DNA from: Congeria kusceri
Taxonomy: Eukaryota; Mollusca; Bivalvia; Myida; Dreissenidae
Length of the DNA stretch: 64,000 nucleotides
Assembly: GCA_027627225.1 (NCBI GenBank)
Contig: CM051025.1
Span: 49,846,181 to 49,910,180, forward strand
Direction: 5' to 3'
In this document: positions 35,640 to 47,449 of the stretch, one piece after another
Numbering within the stretch: position 1 is the stretch's first letter
Layout: the number at the start of each line of letters is the position of its first letter
Program-made: the position numbers and the translations under genes
The notes under the pieces: model-generated
What the model was told of the DNA's origin: nothing
Database searches by the model: none
The model's input: only the letters and a program-made list of their open reading frames with translations

Positions 35640-36845
35640 TTAAATATTTATACTTTTATATGCATGTAAAACAAATGGAAACCAAACAAGTGGCACATTG
35701 CGAACATGTATTTACTTAAACAGTTTGCTACCATATAGAACCCCCAATCACAAATCAATCTGAAATAAATATTGCAGGACAATAAACAATGCGATTTCAC
35801 GACCTTCCACATGTCACCACAATAAATTACCACTCGTAAGCACATACTAGTCTTTTGTTGAAATCGTTATAATTAAAATACGTTATGGCGGTCGAAGACT
35901 GAAAGCTTATTTATATGAAGATACACACAGTAAAAGGGGCTGAGTTCGTTATGCCGTCTAGTTTCATGTCTGTTAAACCATAGTTGACTAAATAAATATG
36001 TGTCCTGTTTCAACGTCTACATGAGACAAGCTGTCGAACTTAAACAAGTACACATTGCCTGTTTGGATCAGTTTCGTGTTGTTCCAAATAACATACGCAT
36101 GATTGGTCGAGCAACGTTGATATCTTCATGCCTTACGGTATATTCAACTTTAACAACAAGAGTTTGTTATGAACATGCGTTGAACCACCGATTACTAATA
36201 CCGGTAATTCAGCATTAAAAAGGAATGTTTTGATATATATAAAAACGACCCAATGCACTTTCTTGAAAAAAAAAAAGAATCTCCAACAATGCGATTACAG
36301 CAGTAGACGTTACACATTAATCCAAAAATATGGCATGAAACCGTTTGCGTAACACATTAAAGAATAATTTGCAACGGTATTCTATAAAATTATTAAAATA
36401 CCTCTTATGTTATTGTTTTTTCTTTTAAACATTTGTTTGCAGACCTCTCTGTAACATCACCTGCATTACATTATAATCGGTTAGTTGTAAAGTTGATATT
36501 GCATTCTGTTGGCCTCATAAAGTTGACAAATGAGCAATAGGTCAACTCAAAGCGTCCAGCAACTGTTGGTACACGATACGGAAAATTAGAACAAAACAGG
36601 TTCAGGTAAACAGGTTCAGGTGCAAACTGGATTCATCGATACGCAGCTACGTTCGTTGGATATAAGATGGCTATATAAAGGCCTGCTAAAGGGGACACTG
36701 TCACACAACGCGTACAACCTGCAATGCTCGGTCTTGTGATCTTTGCCAGCGTGGCCTGTGCGGCCGTCAATGCCTGGGCCACAGGGATGGTTTCTCAGGA
36801 ATGCATGCAGTGCATTTGCCTGGTGAGTACCGTTTTCTTGTGTAG
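35640..36845 (+). repeat. Lysozyme locus segmental duplication, unit 1 (shared part)
   Basis: Diverged but collinear similarity to about 39,290-42,090 covers the upstream DNA, promoter, exon 1 and the first bases of intron 1. Anchors include AAGCAAGTGGCAC-like, GCTACCATATA, ACAGGACAATA, CACTCGTAAGC-like, and TTCGTGTTGTTCCAAATAACA-like strings. The offset between units grows from about 3.6 to 5.2 kb because unit 2 has gained insertions. Confidence 0.75.
36674..36679 (+). promoter_or_regulatory. TATA box of lysozyme gene
   Basis: TATAAA within GCTATATAAAGGCCTGCT lies 50 bp before the start codon. The same TATAAAGGYCTGCT context is conserved in the duplicate at 41,927, which supports it as the core promoter. 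Transcription should begin near 36,705. Confidence 0.75.
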
Positions 36846-38351
36846 TGTTACTTTTTGTCGAGCAAATTTTATGCGATACAACAATACTTTAAATACGCAC
36901 TATTACGAAAGAAAACAGGAATAATAATGCAATCAAAACATGCTTAAATAAAACGCATAATTTGATAGATAGGTTTGGTATACTCAAAATGGCACACGTA
37001 CAATAGCGAAGACACGCCACATTTGCTCGAAACAGCTCGACGAGCAGCTGTGTACTGAAGCCAGTACATGTTTATAATTATAGCACAAAATTGCACTGCC
37101 CTTAGCAACAATATAATGTTATAAAAATTTAATTTATACAATATTTTAAACTACAACAATACTATGCTTTCTTTGTTTGAGACATTTTGCTGTACGTATT
37201 CAACGGTTAAGAATTAGTTCTTCGAAAGTCCGCAATATAGCGAAATTATGGTTAGTCATTGGTTTAACTGGTATGGTTGTCTAAGAACAAATACTGTTCA
37301 TGAATTTAATAAAATCTTATGATAGAACTAAAAAGACATTAAATGACACAAAAGACATAAAAGTAACGTTGTTTACAAACGTAGTTTATTAACAAACGTC
37401 AAGGTTATATTATTAATATTATGTTATATTTTGGGGGCAAAGGCCGTTAATTACAAACGCAGCTTGAGTTGAGTTGGACTTGAGTTGAATATAGTTATAT
37501 TATAAGGATATGTAAATGCAGTATACTATACTATTATGATGACACGAGACCACTAGCTATGCACTCATTGCATGTGTACTGTTTGCAGCAAGAGTCAGGC
37601 TGTCACGACGTTGGCTGTCTGATGGACGTCGGCTCTCTGTCCTGCGGTTTCTTCCAGATCAAGGAAGCGTACTGGATTGACTGCGGTCGCCCTGGGGCTG
37701 GTACGCGCAAGTCAGCTACGGATTTCCGAACTTTGCCAACACTATAGATATATTATGGATATATCGCTGATATAAACTGCAGTAATTTTATCAAAAGCAA
37801 TTAACAGCAACAGCAACACAAACATCATCCATTATTGTTACCACCGTCACTGGCAATATAGTAGTTAAATAGTCTTCCAATAGTGATCGATGGGGTGGAG
37901 GTCCATATTTTATAGACATATCAGAAGGTCATTATGTTAAATGGACTCGAGATTTAATAAAACATGGGGTACGTCTTATATATACTAAAAATATTGACCT
38001 GGGGGTCATTATTCTATGTGACCACCTTTCGTTACACCGGGTACTATAGTGTCTGTAATTCCAACGCTTTTTATTGTTAACATTGATACGTTTGATGTTG
38101 CATATCGATATCCTCAGCTTTGCACAATCTGACCATTCGCAGGTTGGAAGGCGTGTGCTAGTGACCGCACGTGCGCCTCCCAGTGCGTACAGGACTACAT
38201 GAAGAGGTACGTCAGCCACTACGGCTGCCCGCACACGTGCGAGGGATACGCCCGCGAGCACAACGGAGGACCCCAGGGCTGTCATCACACCAGCACGCTC
38301 ACATACTGGCACCAGCTCACGTCCAAGCCCGGCTGTGCTAATGTTCATTAG
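36724..38351 (+). CDS. i-type lysozyme (destabilase family), three exons
   Basis: Exons 36,724-36,822, 37,589-37,700 and 38,143-38,351 are joined at consensus GT-AG sites (phases 0 and 1) and encode 139 residues. A hydrophobic signal peptide (about 1-17) precedes the mature AWATGMVSQECMQCICL. The active-site Glu is E35 in ESGC and the Asp is D46 in LMDVGSLSCG, both present. Further family signatures are FQIKEAYWIDCGRPG, CASQCVQDYMKRY and YAREHNGGPQGC, with the dense cysteine pattern that makes these enzymes protease-resistant. The product is secreted and cleaves peptidoglycan between MurNAc and GlcNAc, serving digestion of bacteria or innate defence. Length and motifs match bivalve i-type lysozymes. 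It appears intact, and transcription from the TATA box is expected. Confidence 0.96.
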
Positions 38352-38377
38352 ATAAAACTGTATATGTTATTTGCTAT

Positions 38378-38383
38378 ATTAAA
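38378..38383 (+). terminator. Polyadenylation signal candidate of lysozyme gene
   Basis: ATTAAA lies 27 bp after the stop codon. It is a common variant of the canonical signal and the first candidate downstream. Confidence 0.5.
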
Positions 38384-38815
38384 TACGCTTTGTACGTAAT
38401 CTGAGGTCAGTTTTCTTTTGAGACCAGCAGGATTTAGTAATATAATAGAAGTGTTCGAAAGCATTGCAAACCAAATTCATCGTAAGACGTTTTTAGCGAG
38501 TGTTTCTTATAAATATATTCAATAAAGCAAGTGCACAATGTCTTGGCGTACCCTATAGTAGTTAAAAATAGATCAGTTTGCGTAATACAATGCACGCAGC
38601 CGATGTAAGAATGAGCAGAACTATACTTCATTTTCTTGCTCGATACGGAACCACAAAACGACGAAAATAGGGACGAGTAAGGCATTTCACACGGACATAC
38701 CTACCACACCGCCTAACCACTTCTATCACCGTACGGTATGATAAAAATATGTTATTGGTTGTACTTATATCAATATCATACTTTCACAGAATATAGTGCA
38801 ATGTAAAAGCATTAT
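38384..38815. other. Downstream flank of lysozyme gene
   Basis: No supported exon or repeat. Confidence 0.45.
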
Positions 38816-38819
38816 ACAG

Positions 38820-38995
38820 TGGGCCTGGTGGATTGACCCATTCATGATAAGGCACGGATAAGTGATTGAATGATTGAGTGGCTTGGAAGAGTTACTTATT
38901 TTGGTACTGGTTGAGCAAATAAATTACAAGGTTTGCGTGGTGGAATGACCGTGTTCTAACATTAATGACCGTGTTCTAACATTAATAAGACACGG
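38820..38995 (+). repeat. Satellite-related monomers and 20-bp duplication
   Basis: GGGCCTGGTGGATTGACCCA and AGTGATTGAATGATTGAGTG resemble the 57-bp satellite unit at 57.7-59.3 kb. Two tandem copies of GACCGTGTTCTAACATTAAT follow near 38,948-38,987. Confidence 0.65.
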
Positions 38996-39830
38996 AACTT
39001 GAATGATACAGTTTCGAAAGACGTCTTTAAAGGAATATTTTTGCAACATGATTCCCCAGATATGTACTGTTCATTTAATTGATGTGGCCGTGTGCATTGG
39101 AGGGAAAACGCAACCTGCCTCTTTGATTACCACAACGCATTTTCATACATATAAATATAGAGCTCATTTAGACATATGCTGTTCCACTTTTCCACTACCA
39201 CAATGAACAAATACGAGTTGATAGCCTTAACCCTTGGCTTATAATAAAATACATGTGCATCAAAGTGTTTTACTTAGAACTTATTACATCGAAAAGCACA
39301 CGGAAGCTAAGCAAGTGGCACCTTTAAGGCAGTTCATGTCACGATTTAGCAAAAAAAAACACTATTTACCATTTACCTAAGCAAAGCAACGGACGTCGCG
39401 CAAGCTAACCCGGCACAACGTAAAAATAAGCCTACCTCATATACAAATTGTTGATTTGTAAAATTAATACCACTAATCATGGTACAGTACTATACATCGA
39501 TTTGTTCGTAAGGAACTGCTGTGGCTACCATATAAAACTAAACAATACCAACCCATTTGAGATGTTTACAGGACAATAGACAACCTAATTTCGTGACTGC
39601 GCAACTAGCACGTTCCCTCGTTAAATACTATTATAAATTTCCACTCGTTAGCTCATATTTGTTTTTAAATAATTTTACAGCAAATACATTAAGTTTGAAA
39701 ATATAAAAATCATGTTTGTTACATCGCAGTGCGTAAAATCAATACGTGTTCTGTAAAAATTCCCAATTGTGACCTAACCGTAAATGTTTGAATAATCATG
39801 ACACATACAAATATATTGGGGGGGGGGGGG

Positions 39831-40040
39831 CGTGTCGTGGGAAAACAGGGCTTAATGCATGTGCGTAGTGTCGTCCCGAATTAGTCTGTGCACGCCTACA
39901 GTGGATTTATGTTTAGAAGAGACTTTCTTGAAACAGAAAATACCTTAAACGCGGAAAGTGTCGTCATGGATCAGCCTGTGCGGACTGCACTGGGACGACA
40001 CTTAACGCACATGCATTAAGCCCGGGTTTCCCACGACACG
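39831..40040. mobile_element. Hairpin-rich TIR mini-element D1, copy 3
   Basis: The ends CGTGTCGTGGGAAAAC and GTTTCCCACGACACG are inverted repeats of the D1 family. The left hairpin is partly deleted, so it is shorter than the other copies. A G-run precedes it. It inserted into the upstream region of lysozyme unit 2, since unit 1 lacks it. Confidence 0.85.
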
Positions 40041-40689
40041 CTTCATATGTACCTATTTGGGTCAGGTTCGTGTTGAACCAAATAGCATACACACGACTAA
40101 TGTAGTACAAAGTTGATAACACGATGACTATGTTCAAATTGTACTGGTAGAATTTGCAAATATTTGTCAACACGCGTTGATCTATCCTGAAATAGTGCAA
40201 AATACGACTGGCTTAATTGTTGAAATAAAATAGTACATATGCATCTTTGCCAAAAAACACTTTTGGCAGTAGGATGTTCGACATTTAAAACAACAACAGA
40301 AACAGAAAATCGGTCATCATATTACACAGGTTCCGTTGGAAAAGCATTTCGTTAAAATGGTAACAACGTTGTGTCCTTTAATTTACATGTTGTCATATGA
40401 CTCCATGTAACTTCACCTACATTTATTTTAACGCAGCTGGTATCAGGATATGCAGCAGAATGTCATTATCAGGGCAAGGTTATATACCGGTATCCACCAA
40501 CCGAACTTGAGACGGCTAGATTACATGTACCTGTTGACCACATATAGTTGAGCAAAAGGTCATTTCAACGTTAGTACCACGCCATGTTTCTTGCTAATTA
40601 GTTCACGTACTACACGACACGGACCTTGATGACAAAGCAATGTCAGGCTCAAACTGGAATCACCGATAAGAAGTTTACGCTGGCATTAA

Positions 40690-41855
40690 ATAAATTACTT
40701 CAATCCAACATGAACAAGTTAAATGAATGAGTAAAAGGAAATAAGGGACATGATGCACAACAATAGAAGAACATGAATTTGTAAAAATATATGATGGTCA
40801 ACTAGGAATTATTCAATTTACAATTAAAAAAATAGTTAAATGCTGTATGAACTCATAGACAAGATAATACACCTATTGATACTGTTATACATGTCCACTA
40901 GAAAGTGTCTAAAATTTCACATCAATAATTGTACTTTCGCAACAACTTTCACATGTAAATTCTTTGCTTTCACTGGCTGTTAACCTGAAAATATTCAAAA
41001 AATTCAGTCACTTTTTGAAATTAAGTCACAATAACATGAGCAAAACAACATATGTGTATACATGATTTAATTAATTCTATAAATATTAAAATAGTTGTCT
41101 CTAAAATGTGTATTGAATAAGCAAGAATATTATAAGGTGCACTCAGTATTTAATACCAGGACACTCACCAACTGCTGACTGTCAGAAAGCACATGATACA
41201 GAAGCTTCGTTGTACGATACCCGTCGTTGTCGCACAAATATTATGCATTTCAAGACACCATGCGAGCCCACATCATACAGCAAGCTGCATCTCTAAATCC
41301 CACAGTTGCGTTCCCCACCCACTTTGACATCACACTTGGGCGATAGTGTTTCAGAGCAATCGTCAGCATCTCAACTAAGATCTTTGAACGCATTATGCAC
41401 TTATGAAAATGTTGAATAACGCCTCATTTAATAATAGATCAGTTTTTTTTTTTGTTAAACCTACTTTTTTGAATGTCCACATAACACACACTGACACCTA
41501 CTCAGTAAACTTTTGAAAAATCGTTCATGTCGACTGCAGTCTACTTTTTGTGTGTGTTAATAGATAAAATGATGTAAATGTATTTATATTGTGTTCAATG
41601 TAACAATGAGTAACAATTTCTCGCTTCAATTATTTTGTCTATTGATTATATGTGTTAAAATGTTTTTGTTGACGATTTTATCTAGAACTATTTTTCATGC
41701 TTAACTATGCATCGCCGCAAGTAGACGTCATCAGGCTGTCTTATTTGCATGTTGTTTTGTACTGTACATTGCTAAATGTTTGCGATTATTTGTTTATTTT
41801 ATTTTTTATTATGAAAACAACATTTGCAAAAAGTGGCATAATAAATAGAATATAT
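40690..41855. other. Unidentified insert in the promoter region of the lysozyme duplicate
   Basis: Unit 1 has about 30 bp between the CAAACTGGATTCATCGATA-like anchor and the TATA box. Unit 2 has about 1.25 kb. The interior shows no coding frame or known termini. The right edge coincides with the palindrome at 41,856-41,925. Confidence 0.55.
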
Positions 41856-41925
41856 GGTTGGTGACTTTTGATATCATGTGATATCAGACGAGTCTGATAT
41901 CACATGATATCAAAAGTCACCAACC
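41856..41925. repeat. Perfect palindrome, 34-bp arms, 2-nt loop
   Basis: The left arm is 41,856-41,889 (starts GGTTGGTGACTTTTGATATC), the loop is GA, and the right arm is 41,892-41,925 (ends CAAAAGTCACCAACC). No mismatch is seen. It ends one base before the TATA box of the lysozyme duplicate. Confidence 0.97.
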
Positions 41926-41926
41926 G

Positions 41927-41932
41927 TATAAA
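41927..41932 (+). promoter_or_regulatory. TATA box of lysozyme duplicate
   Basis: TATAAA followed by GGTCTGCTGAAG parallels the intact gene's core promoter. It is 40 bp before the ATG. Confidence 0.65.
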
Positions 41933-41966
41933 GGTCTGCTGAAGAGAACACAGTGTACAACCTGCA

Positions 41967-42065
41967 ATGCTCCGACTTGTGATCTTCGCCAGCGTGGCCT
42001 GTGTGGCCGTCAATGCCTGGGCCACGGGCATGGTTTCTCAGGAATGCATGCAGTGCATTTGCCTG
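41967..42065 (+). pseudogene. Orphan exon 1 of a second i-type lysozyme
   Basis: The 99-bp exon encodes the signal peptide and mature start of the lysozyme and ends at a GTGAGT donor, exactly as in the intact gene. Against the first copy I count six base differences, giving two residue changes (G3R, A13V). Exons 2 and 3, expected near 42.8 and 43.4 kb by analogy, are absent there and nowhere else downstream in the window. It is either a truncated duplicate or a gene whose next exon lies beyond the arrays. The catalytic Glu and Asp would be on the missing exon 2, so this piece alone has no enzymatic role. Confidence 0.85.
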
Positions 42066-42090
42066 GTGAGTATCGTGTTCTGGTACATTC

Positions 42091-43785
42091 TTATTGTAAT
42101 TTTGTTTTAGTAATTTGGACTCCTTGAACTATATGTACGTTTACCGCGCGCTACCAAACACGAATACGCTGTTACATAAAACGTGGATGAACAACACGGA
42201 TATTTTAACAGAACAATTTTTAAACTCAAACAGGGTGGCCACCGACTCTGGAAAACAGTGTGACAAAAAGTCCCTGCAGGGAATATTAAGCGCTCGTGAA
42301 AATATTAATTGTCTCCCTTTCCGGTGACGATATCACGCGTTATCACACCAAAAACAAACAAATATCCTCTATATAGCTGACATAAATTATCCGTCGTAAA
42401 ACATTAAATCACATTTTAATTCCTTTCTGAAAGTGTCTGAAAATATAGAAAACTTAAGTGTGTCTGAAAACATAGAATAAATACGGTAAATGCTGAGCTA
42501 TTGTGAAGGGACGGTGACTGTCGTCCCTCGTCGTGCATCTTCAACTACTTCAAATATCTCTAAAACGCTTGGTTGATTTTAACAATACTTGGCAAGAATG
42601 TTCCTGGGGTGGTCCTTTACCAAATTCTTTCGTTTATGGAATATATCGAAAACCCTGGTTGTCATGGCAACCAATATCTAAAACAAGCAGCCATGATGGC
42701 AGAATGCGCTCACATGAGTACTGGCATAGATGAAGACCATACTGTTGTGACAGGTTTGAAAATTAAGGTATCTGAAGGATACACATGTATCCGCAGAGGG
42801 GGTTAGGATCGGTTTGATTTTATACATCGATCAGTGCAATGGGCTTACTAAAGTACGAGTTGAATAGTAGAGGTGCTGTGTTGAACTTTTTGCCTATGGA
42901 TCTCAGATCATATTTCTCGATATATTTTTCTCACAATTTTTTATCGTCAGTGACAGTTCTGGAAAAAGCAGAAACAGTAGATGTGGGTGTCTTTTCGCGG
43001 CAGTTGTGGATAAATAGTTGTAATGTCGCGATGGCTGTGCTATATCGTTAAGTTTTGCCCTTTCTTTGATAATATTATGCCCAATGAAGACAAACGATGT
43101 TAATGCATGCTCTGAAGTCATCAACTTTGCATGTACTGATAACTGCATGCAAGGTTTTTAATTGTTGGAAATCCAATTTCATGCGTTGTCAAACTAAAAG
43201 GCAAATTTAAGTTATAAATTTCTGTGACATGTAAATGTAGGTTAGAAACCAGTAATTCCAATTCCCATAGGGTCCCATTATAAAACGGCAAACTTTCCAA
43301 ACATTTTTCTAACCTTTTCTTTATTGCATATTGTGCAAGTCTGGTATCAATTTAAAGATCAATCTGTCTTGTTCCAAAATTTGCAATAAAAAAGATATGC
43401 CATGTTACTTCTAAGAAAATGCATCTCACTTGAATGCAGGCACCTGTAGAAAACAGGGTTTCGGCAGTCATATTTCGACAAAAGACCCACACCACAGTAA
43501 ACACATCCCAAAGGTTCATCTTTCAAGTTAGCCTCACATGAAATGCACCAAAATGTTGCAGACATGCATAGGATATTAGATATAACCACAAAAAGCATGT
43601 CTGAGATTCCTAAATGGCTGTTATGCCAAAAGAGAAGAGGAACTCTTTAGTAATAGGCACTACTTTTGAATGGACCACGGAGGGATACAAAATGATTTAC
43701 TGGTATCTAACCTGTAAAACTCTGTGGTAGTATATCTGGTGTGTTACCAAGGTCCATAAAAGTCACTCAGTTTGCATAAACAAAA
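42091..43785. other. Unassigned DNA with repeat fragments
   Basis: The stretch near 42,500-42,680 (TCAACTACTTCAAATATCTC and GTTCCTGGGGTGGTCCTTTA) reads like a dispersed bivalve repeat, and similar wording recurs near 57,400-57,500. No exon of the lysozyme or any other gene could be supported. Confidence 0.45.
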
Positions 43786-44089
43786 TGGTAACAGTGCATG
43801 CATGTTCACGACTTGTTGTCAAGACTGGATGGAAAATGAAATATCAATCCTGCATAAAGATCATTTTTGCATTTCTTGAACAAAGACAGAGCTATAACTC
43901 TGGTGTTTGTGGTAACATCTGGCCAATGTTTGGCTTCTGCTCAGACCATAGGGCCATATACAAACTGTGGAAGTTTGGCTAAGATTGGATAAAAAAATAA
44001 AGTCTCTATCACACATAAAGTCCATTTTTAGTATTCTTTTTTCAAAACAAACAATGAAACGAGCAAGTTTCATGAGGATTCGGCAAAAA

Positions 44090-44830
44090 ATTTGGCCTCT
44101 AGATCGCAAGCTTTTTTTTCAATTTGACCTGGTGACCATTTTTTTTACCTCTTGTCACCGGGTTTCGAACTTGTCCCAGATATAATTGGGACCAATGTTC
44201 TAAGCAAGTTTCGTGATGATTGGCCTATAAATGTCGCCTCTAGTGTTCACAAAGCTTTTTCTTCAATTGACCTGGTGACCTAGTTTTTTACCCCACATGA
44301 CCCAGTTTCGAACTCATCCGAGATAATATTGAAACAAATGTCCTGAGCAAGTTTTAAGAAGATTGGGCAAAAAATGTGACTTCTAGTGTTCACAAGCTTT
44401 TTCTTCAATTGGCCCTCGTGACCAAGTTTTTGACCCCACGTGACCCAGTTTTCAACCCATCTGAGATATCAATGGGACAAATGTTCTGAGCAAGTTTCAT
44501 GATGATTGGGCTATAAATGTGACCTCTACAGTTTTTACAAGGTTTTCCTTACATTTGCCCTGGTGACCTAGTTTTTGACCACACATGACGAAGTTTCGAA
44601 TTCATCTGAGATATCATTGTGACAAATGTTCTGAGAAAATTCCATGATGATTGGGCTATAAATGTGGTCTCCAGAGTGTTCAAATTTTTTTTCTGCAATT
44701 TGGTCTGGAAACCTAGGTTTTAACCCCACATGACCCAGTTTCAAACTCGTCCGAGATATCATTGGGACAAATGTTCTCAGCAAGTTTCATGATGATTAGG
44801 CTACAAATGTGGCCTCTAGAGTGTTCGCAA
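44090..44830 (+). repeat. C-type monomers only, left edge of the array
   Basis: About five successive C-type units (each with GACCTGGTGACC or a variant and TTTCGAACTCRTCCGAGATA) spaced about 145 bp come before the first A/B units. This looks like the older single-monomer state before the trimer arose. Confidence 0.75.
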
Positions 44831-47449
44831 GCTTTTTAAAGTTTTCAATATAGCTATATAAGGAAAACTGCCCCGCCCCGTGGCAGCCATGTTCTTCAAC
44901 GGAGTGGAACCATTTTCGAAATCGGCCGATATATCATAAGAACAAATGTTCTGAGCAAGTTTCATGTTGATTGGGCAAAAGTGTGACTTCGAGAGTGTTC
45001 TCAAGTTATTCCATAGTCATATAAGGAAAACTGCCCCGCCCCCTGGCGGCCATGTTTTTCAACGGAGCGGAACCATTTTCGAACTCGGCCGAGATATCAT
45101 AAGAACAAATATTCTGCAAAAGTTTCAGATTCATTGGGCACAATGTGACTTCTTGAGTGTTCACAAGCTTTTTCTTAACCTAGTTACCTAGTTTTTTTTA
45201 CCACACATGACCCAGTTTTGAACTCGTCCGAGATATCATTGGGACATATGTTCTGGGCAAGTTTCATGAAGATTTGGCAATACATGTGGCCTCTAGAGTG
45301 TTCACAAGCTTTTTTTGAAGTTTTCAATATAGCCATATAAGAAAAACAGCCCCGCCCCGTGGCAGCCATGTTTTTCAACGGAGTGGAACCATTTTCGAAA
45401 TCGGCCGAGATATCATAAGAACAAATGTTTGGGGCAAGTTTTATGTTGATTGGGCAAAAAATGTGACTTCCAGAGTGATCACAAGCTTTTTCAATGGCCA
45501 TATACGGAAAACTGCCCCGTCCCCTGGCGGCCATGTTTTTCAGCGGAGTGGCTCCATTTTCGAATTTGGCCTAGATATCATAAGAATAAATGTTCTGAGC
45601 AAGTTTCATGTTCTTTGGGCTAAAACTGTGACTTCTAGAGTGTTCATAAGCTTTTTCTTCAATTTGACCTAGTGACCTAGTTTCTGACCCCACATGACCC
45701 AGTTTCGAACTCGTCCGACATGTATTATGACAAATGTTCTGGGCAAGTTTCATGAAGATTGGGCAATAAATGTGGCCTCTAGAGTGTTCACAAGCTTTTT
45801 TAAGTTGTCAATATAGCCATATAAGGAAAACTGCCCCGCCCCGTAGTAGCCATGTTTTTCAACGAAGTGAAACCATTTTCGAACTCGGCCGAGATATCAT
45901 AAGAACAAATGTTTGGGGCAAATTTCATGTTGATTGGGCAAAAAATGTGACTTCTAGAGTGTTCACAAGCTTTTTCAATAGCCATATACGGAAAACTGCC
46001 CCGTCCCCTGGCGGCCATGTTTTTCAGCGGAGTGGCACCATTTTCGAATCTGGCCTAGATATCATAAGAATAAATGTTCTGAGCAAGTTTCATGTTCATT
46101 GGGCTAAACTGTGACTTCTAGAGTGTTCATAAGCTTTTTCTTCAATTTGACCTAGTGACCTAGTTTCTGACCCCACATGACCCAGTTTCGAACTCGTCCG
46201 AGATGAGTTATGACAAATGTTCTGAACAAGTTTCATGAAGATTGGGCAATAAATGTGGCCTCTAGAGTGTTAACAAGCTTTTTCAAGTTGTCAATATAGC
46301 CATATAAGGAAAACTGCCCCGCCCCGTAGCGGCCATGTTTTTCAATGAAGTGAAACCATTTTCGAACTCGGCCGAGATATCATAAGAACAAATGTTTGGG
46401 GCAAGTTTCATGTTGATTGGGCAAAAAATGTTTCTTCTAGAGTGTTCACAAGCTTTTTCAATAGCCATATACGGAAAACTGCTCCGTCCCCTGGCGGCCA
46501 TGTTTTTCAGCGGAGTGGCACCATTTTCGAATTTGGCCTAGATATCATAAGAATAAATGTTCTAAGCAAGTTTCATGTTCATTGGGCTAAACTGTGACTT
46601 CTAGAGTGTTCATAAGCTTTTTCTTCAATTTGACTTAGTGACCTAGTTTCTGACCCCACATGACCCAGTTTCGAACTCGCCTGAGATGAGTTATGACAAA
46701 TGTTCTGAACAAGTTTCATGAAGATTGGACAATCAATGTGGCCACTAGAGTGTTAACAAGCTTTTTCAAGTTGTCAATATAGCCATATATGGAAAACTGC
46801 CCCGCCCCGTAGCAGCAATGTTTTTCAACGAAGTGAAACCATTTTCGAACTCGGCCGAGATATCATAAGAACAAATGTTTGGGGCAAGTATCATGTTGAT
46901 TGGGCAAAAATGTGACGTCTAGAGTGTTCAGAAGCTTTTTCAATAACCTTATAAGGAAAACTGCCCCGCAGCCTGGCGGCCATGTTTTTCAACGGAGCGG
47001 AACCAGGTTCGAACTCGGCCGAGATATCATGAGAACACATATTCTGAGCAAGTTTCATGATCATTGGGCTAAATCGTGGGTGTTCACAAGCTTTTTCTTC
47101 AATTTGACCTAGTGACCTAGTTTTTGAACCCACATGACCCATTTTCGAACTCGTCCGAGATATCATTGGGACAAATGTTCTCAGCAAGTTTCATGATGAT
47201 TAGGCTACAAATGTGGCCACTAGAGTGTTCGCAAGCTTTTTAAAGTTTTCAATACAGCTATATACAGAAAACTGCCCCGCCCCATGGCAGCCATGTTCTT
47301 CAACGGAATGGAACCAATTTCGAAATCGGCCGATATATCATAAGAACAAATGTTCTGAGCAAGTTTCATGTTGATTGGGCAAAAGTGTGACTTCTAGAGT
47401 GTTCACAAGTTATTCCATAGTCATATAAGGAAAACTGCCCCGCCCCCTG

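Larger units (their letters stand above)
39290..42090 (+). repeat. Lysozyme locus segmental duplication, unit 2
   Basis: Collinear with 35,640-36,845 but enlarged by mini-element D1 copy 3 and by about 1.2 kb of unrelated DNA before the TATA box. Similarity to unit 1 fades a short distance after the exon 1 splice donor. Confidence 0.75.

Noticed and set aside
37932..38348. Minus-strand 138-codon frame
   Set aside because: It overlaps lysozyme exon 3 antisense and has no independent support.
41967..42065. Alternative first exon of the intact lysozyme gene
   Set aside because: It lies downstream of the intact gene's last exon on the same strand, so ordinary splicing cannot join it to exons 2 and 3.
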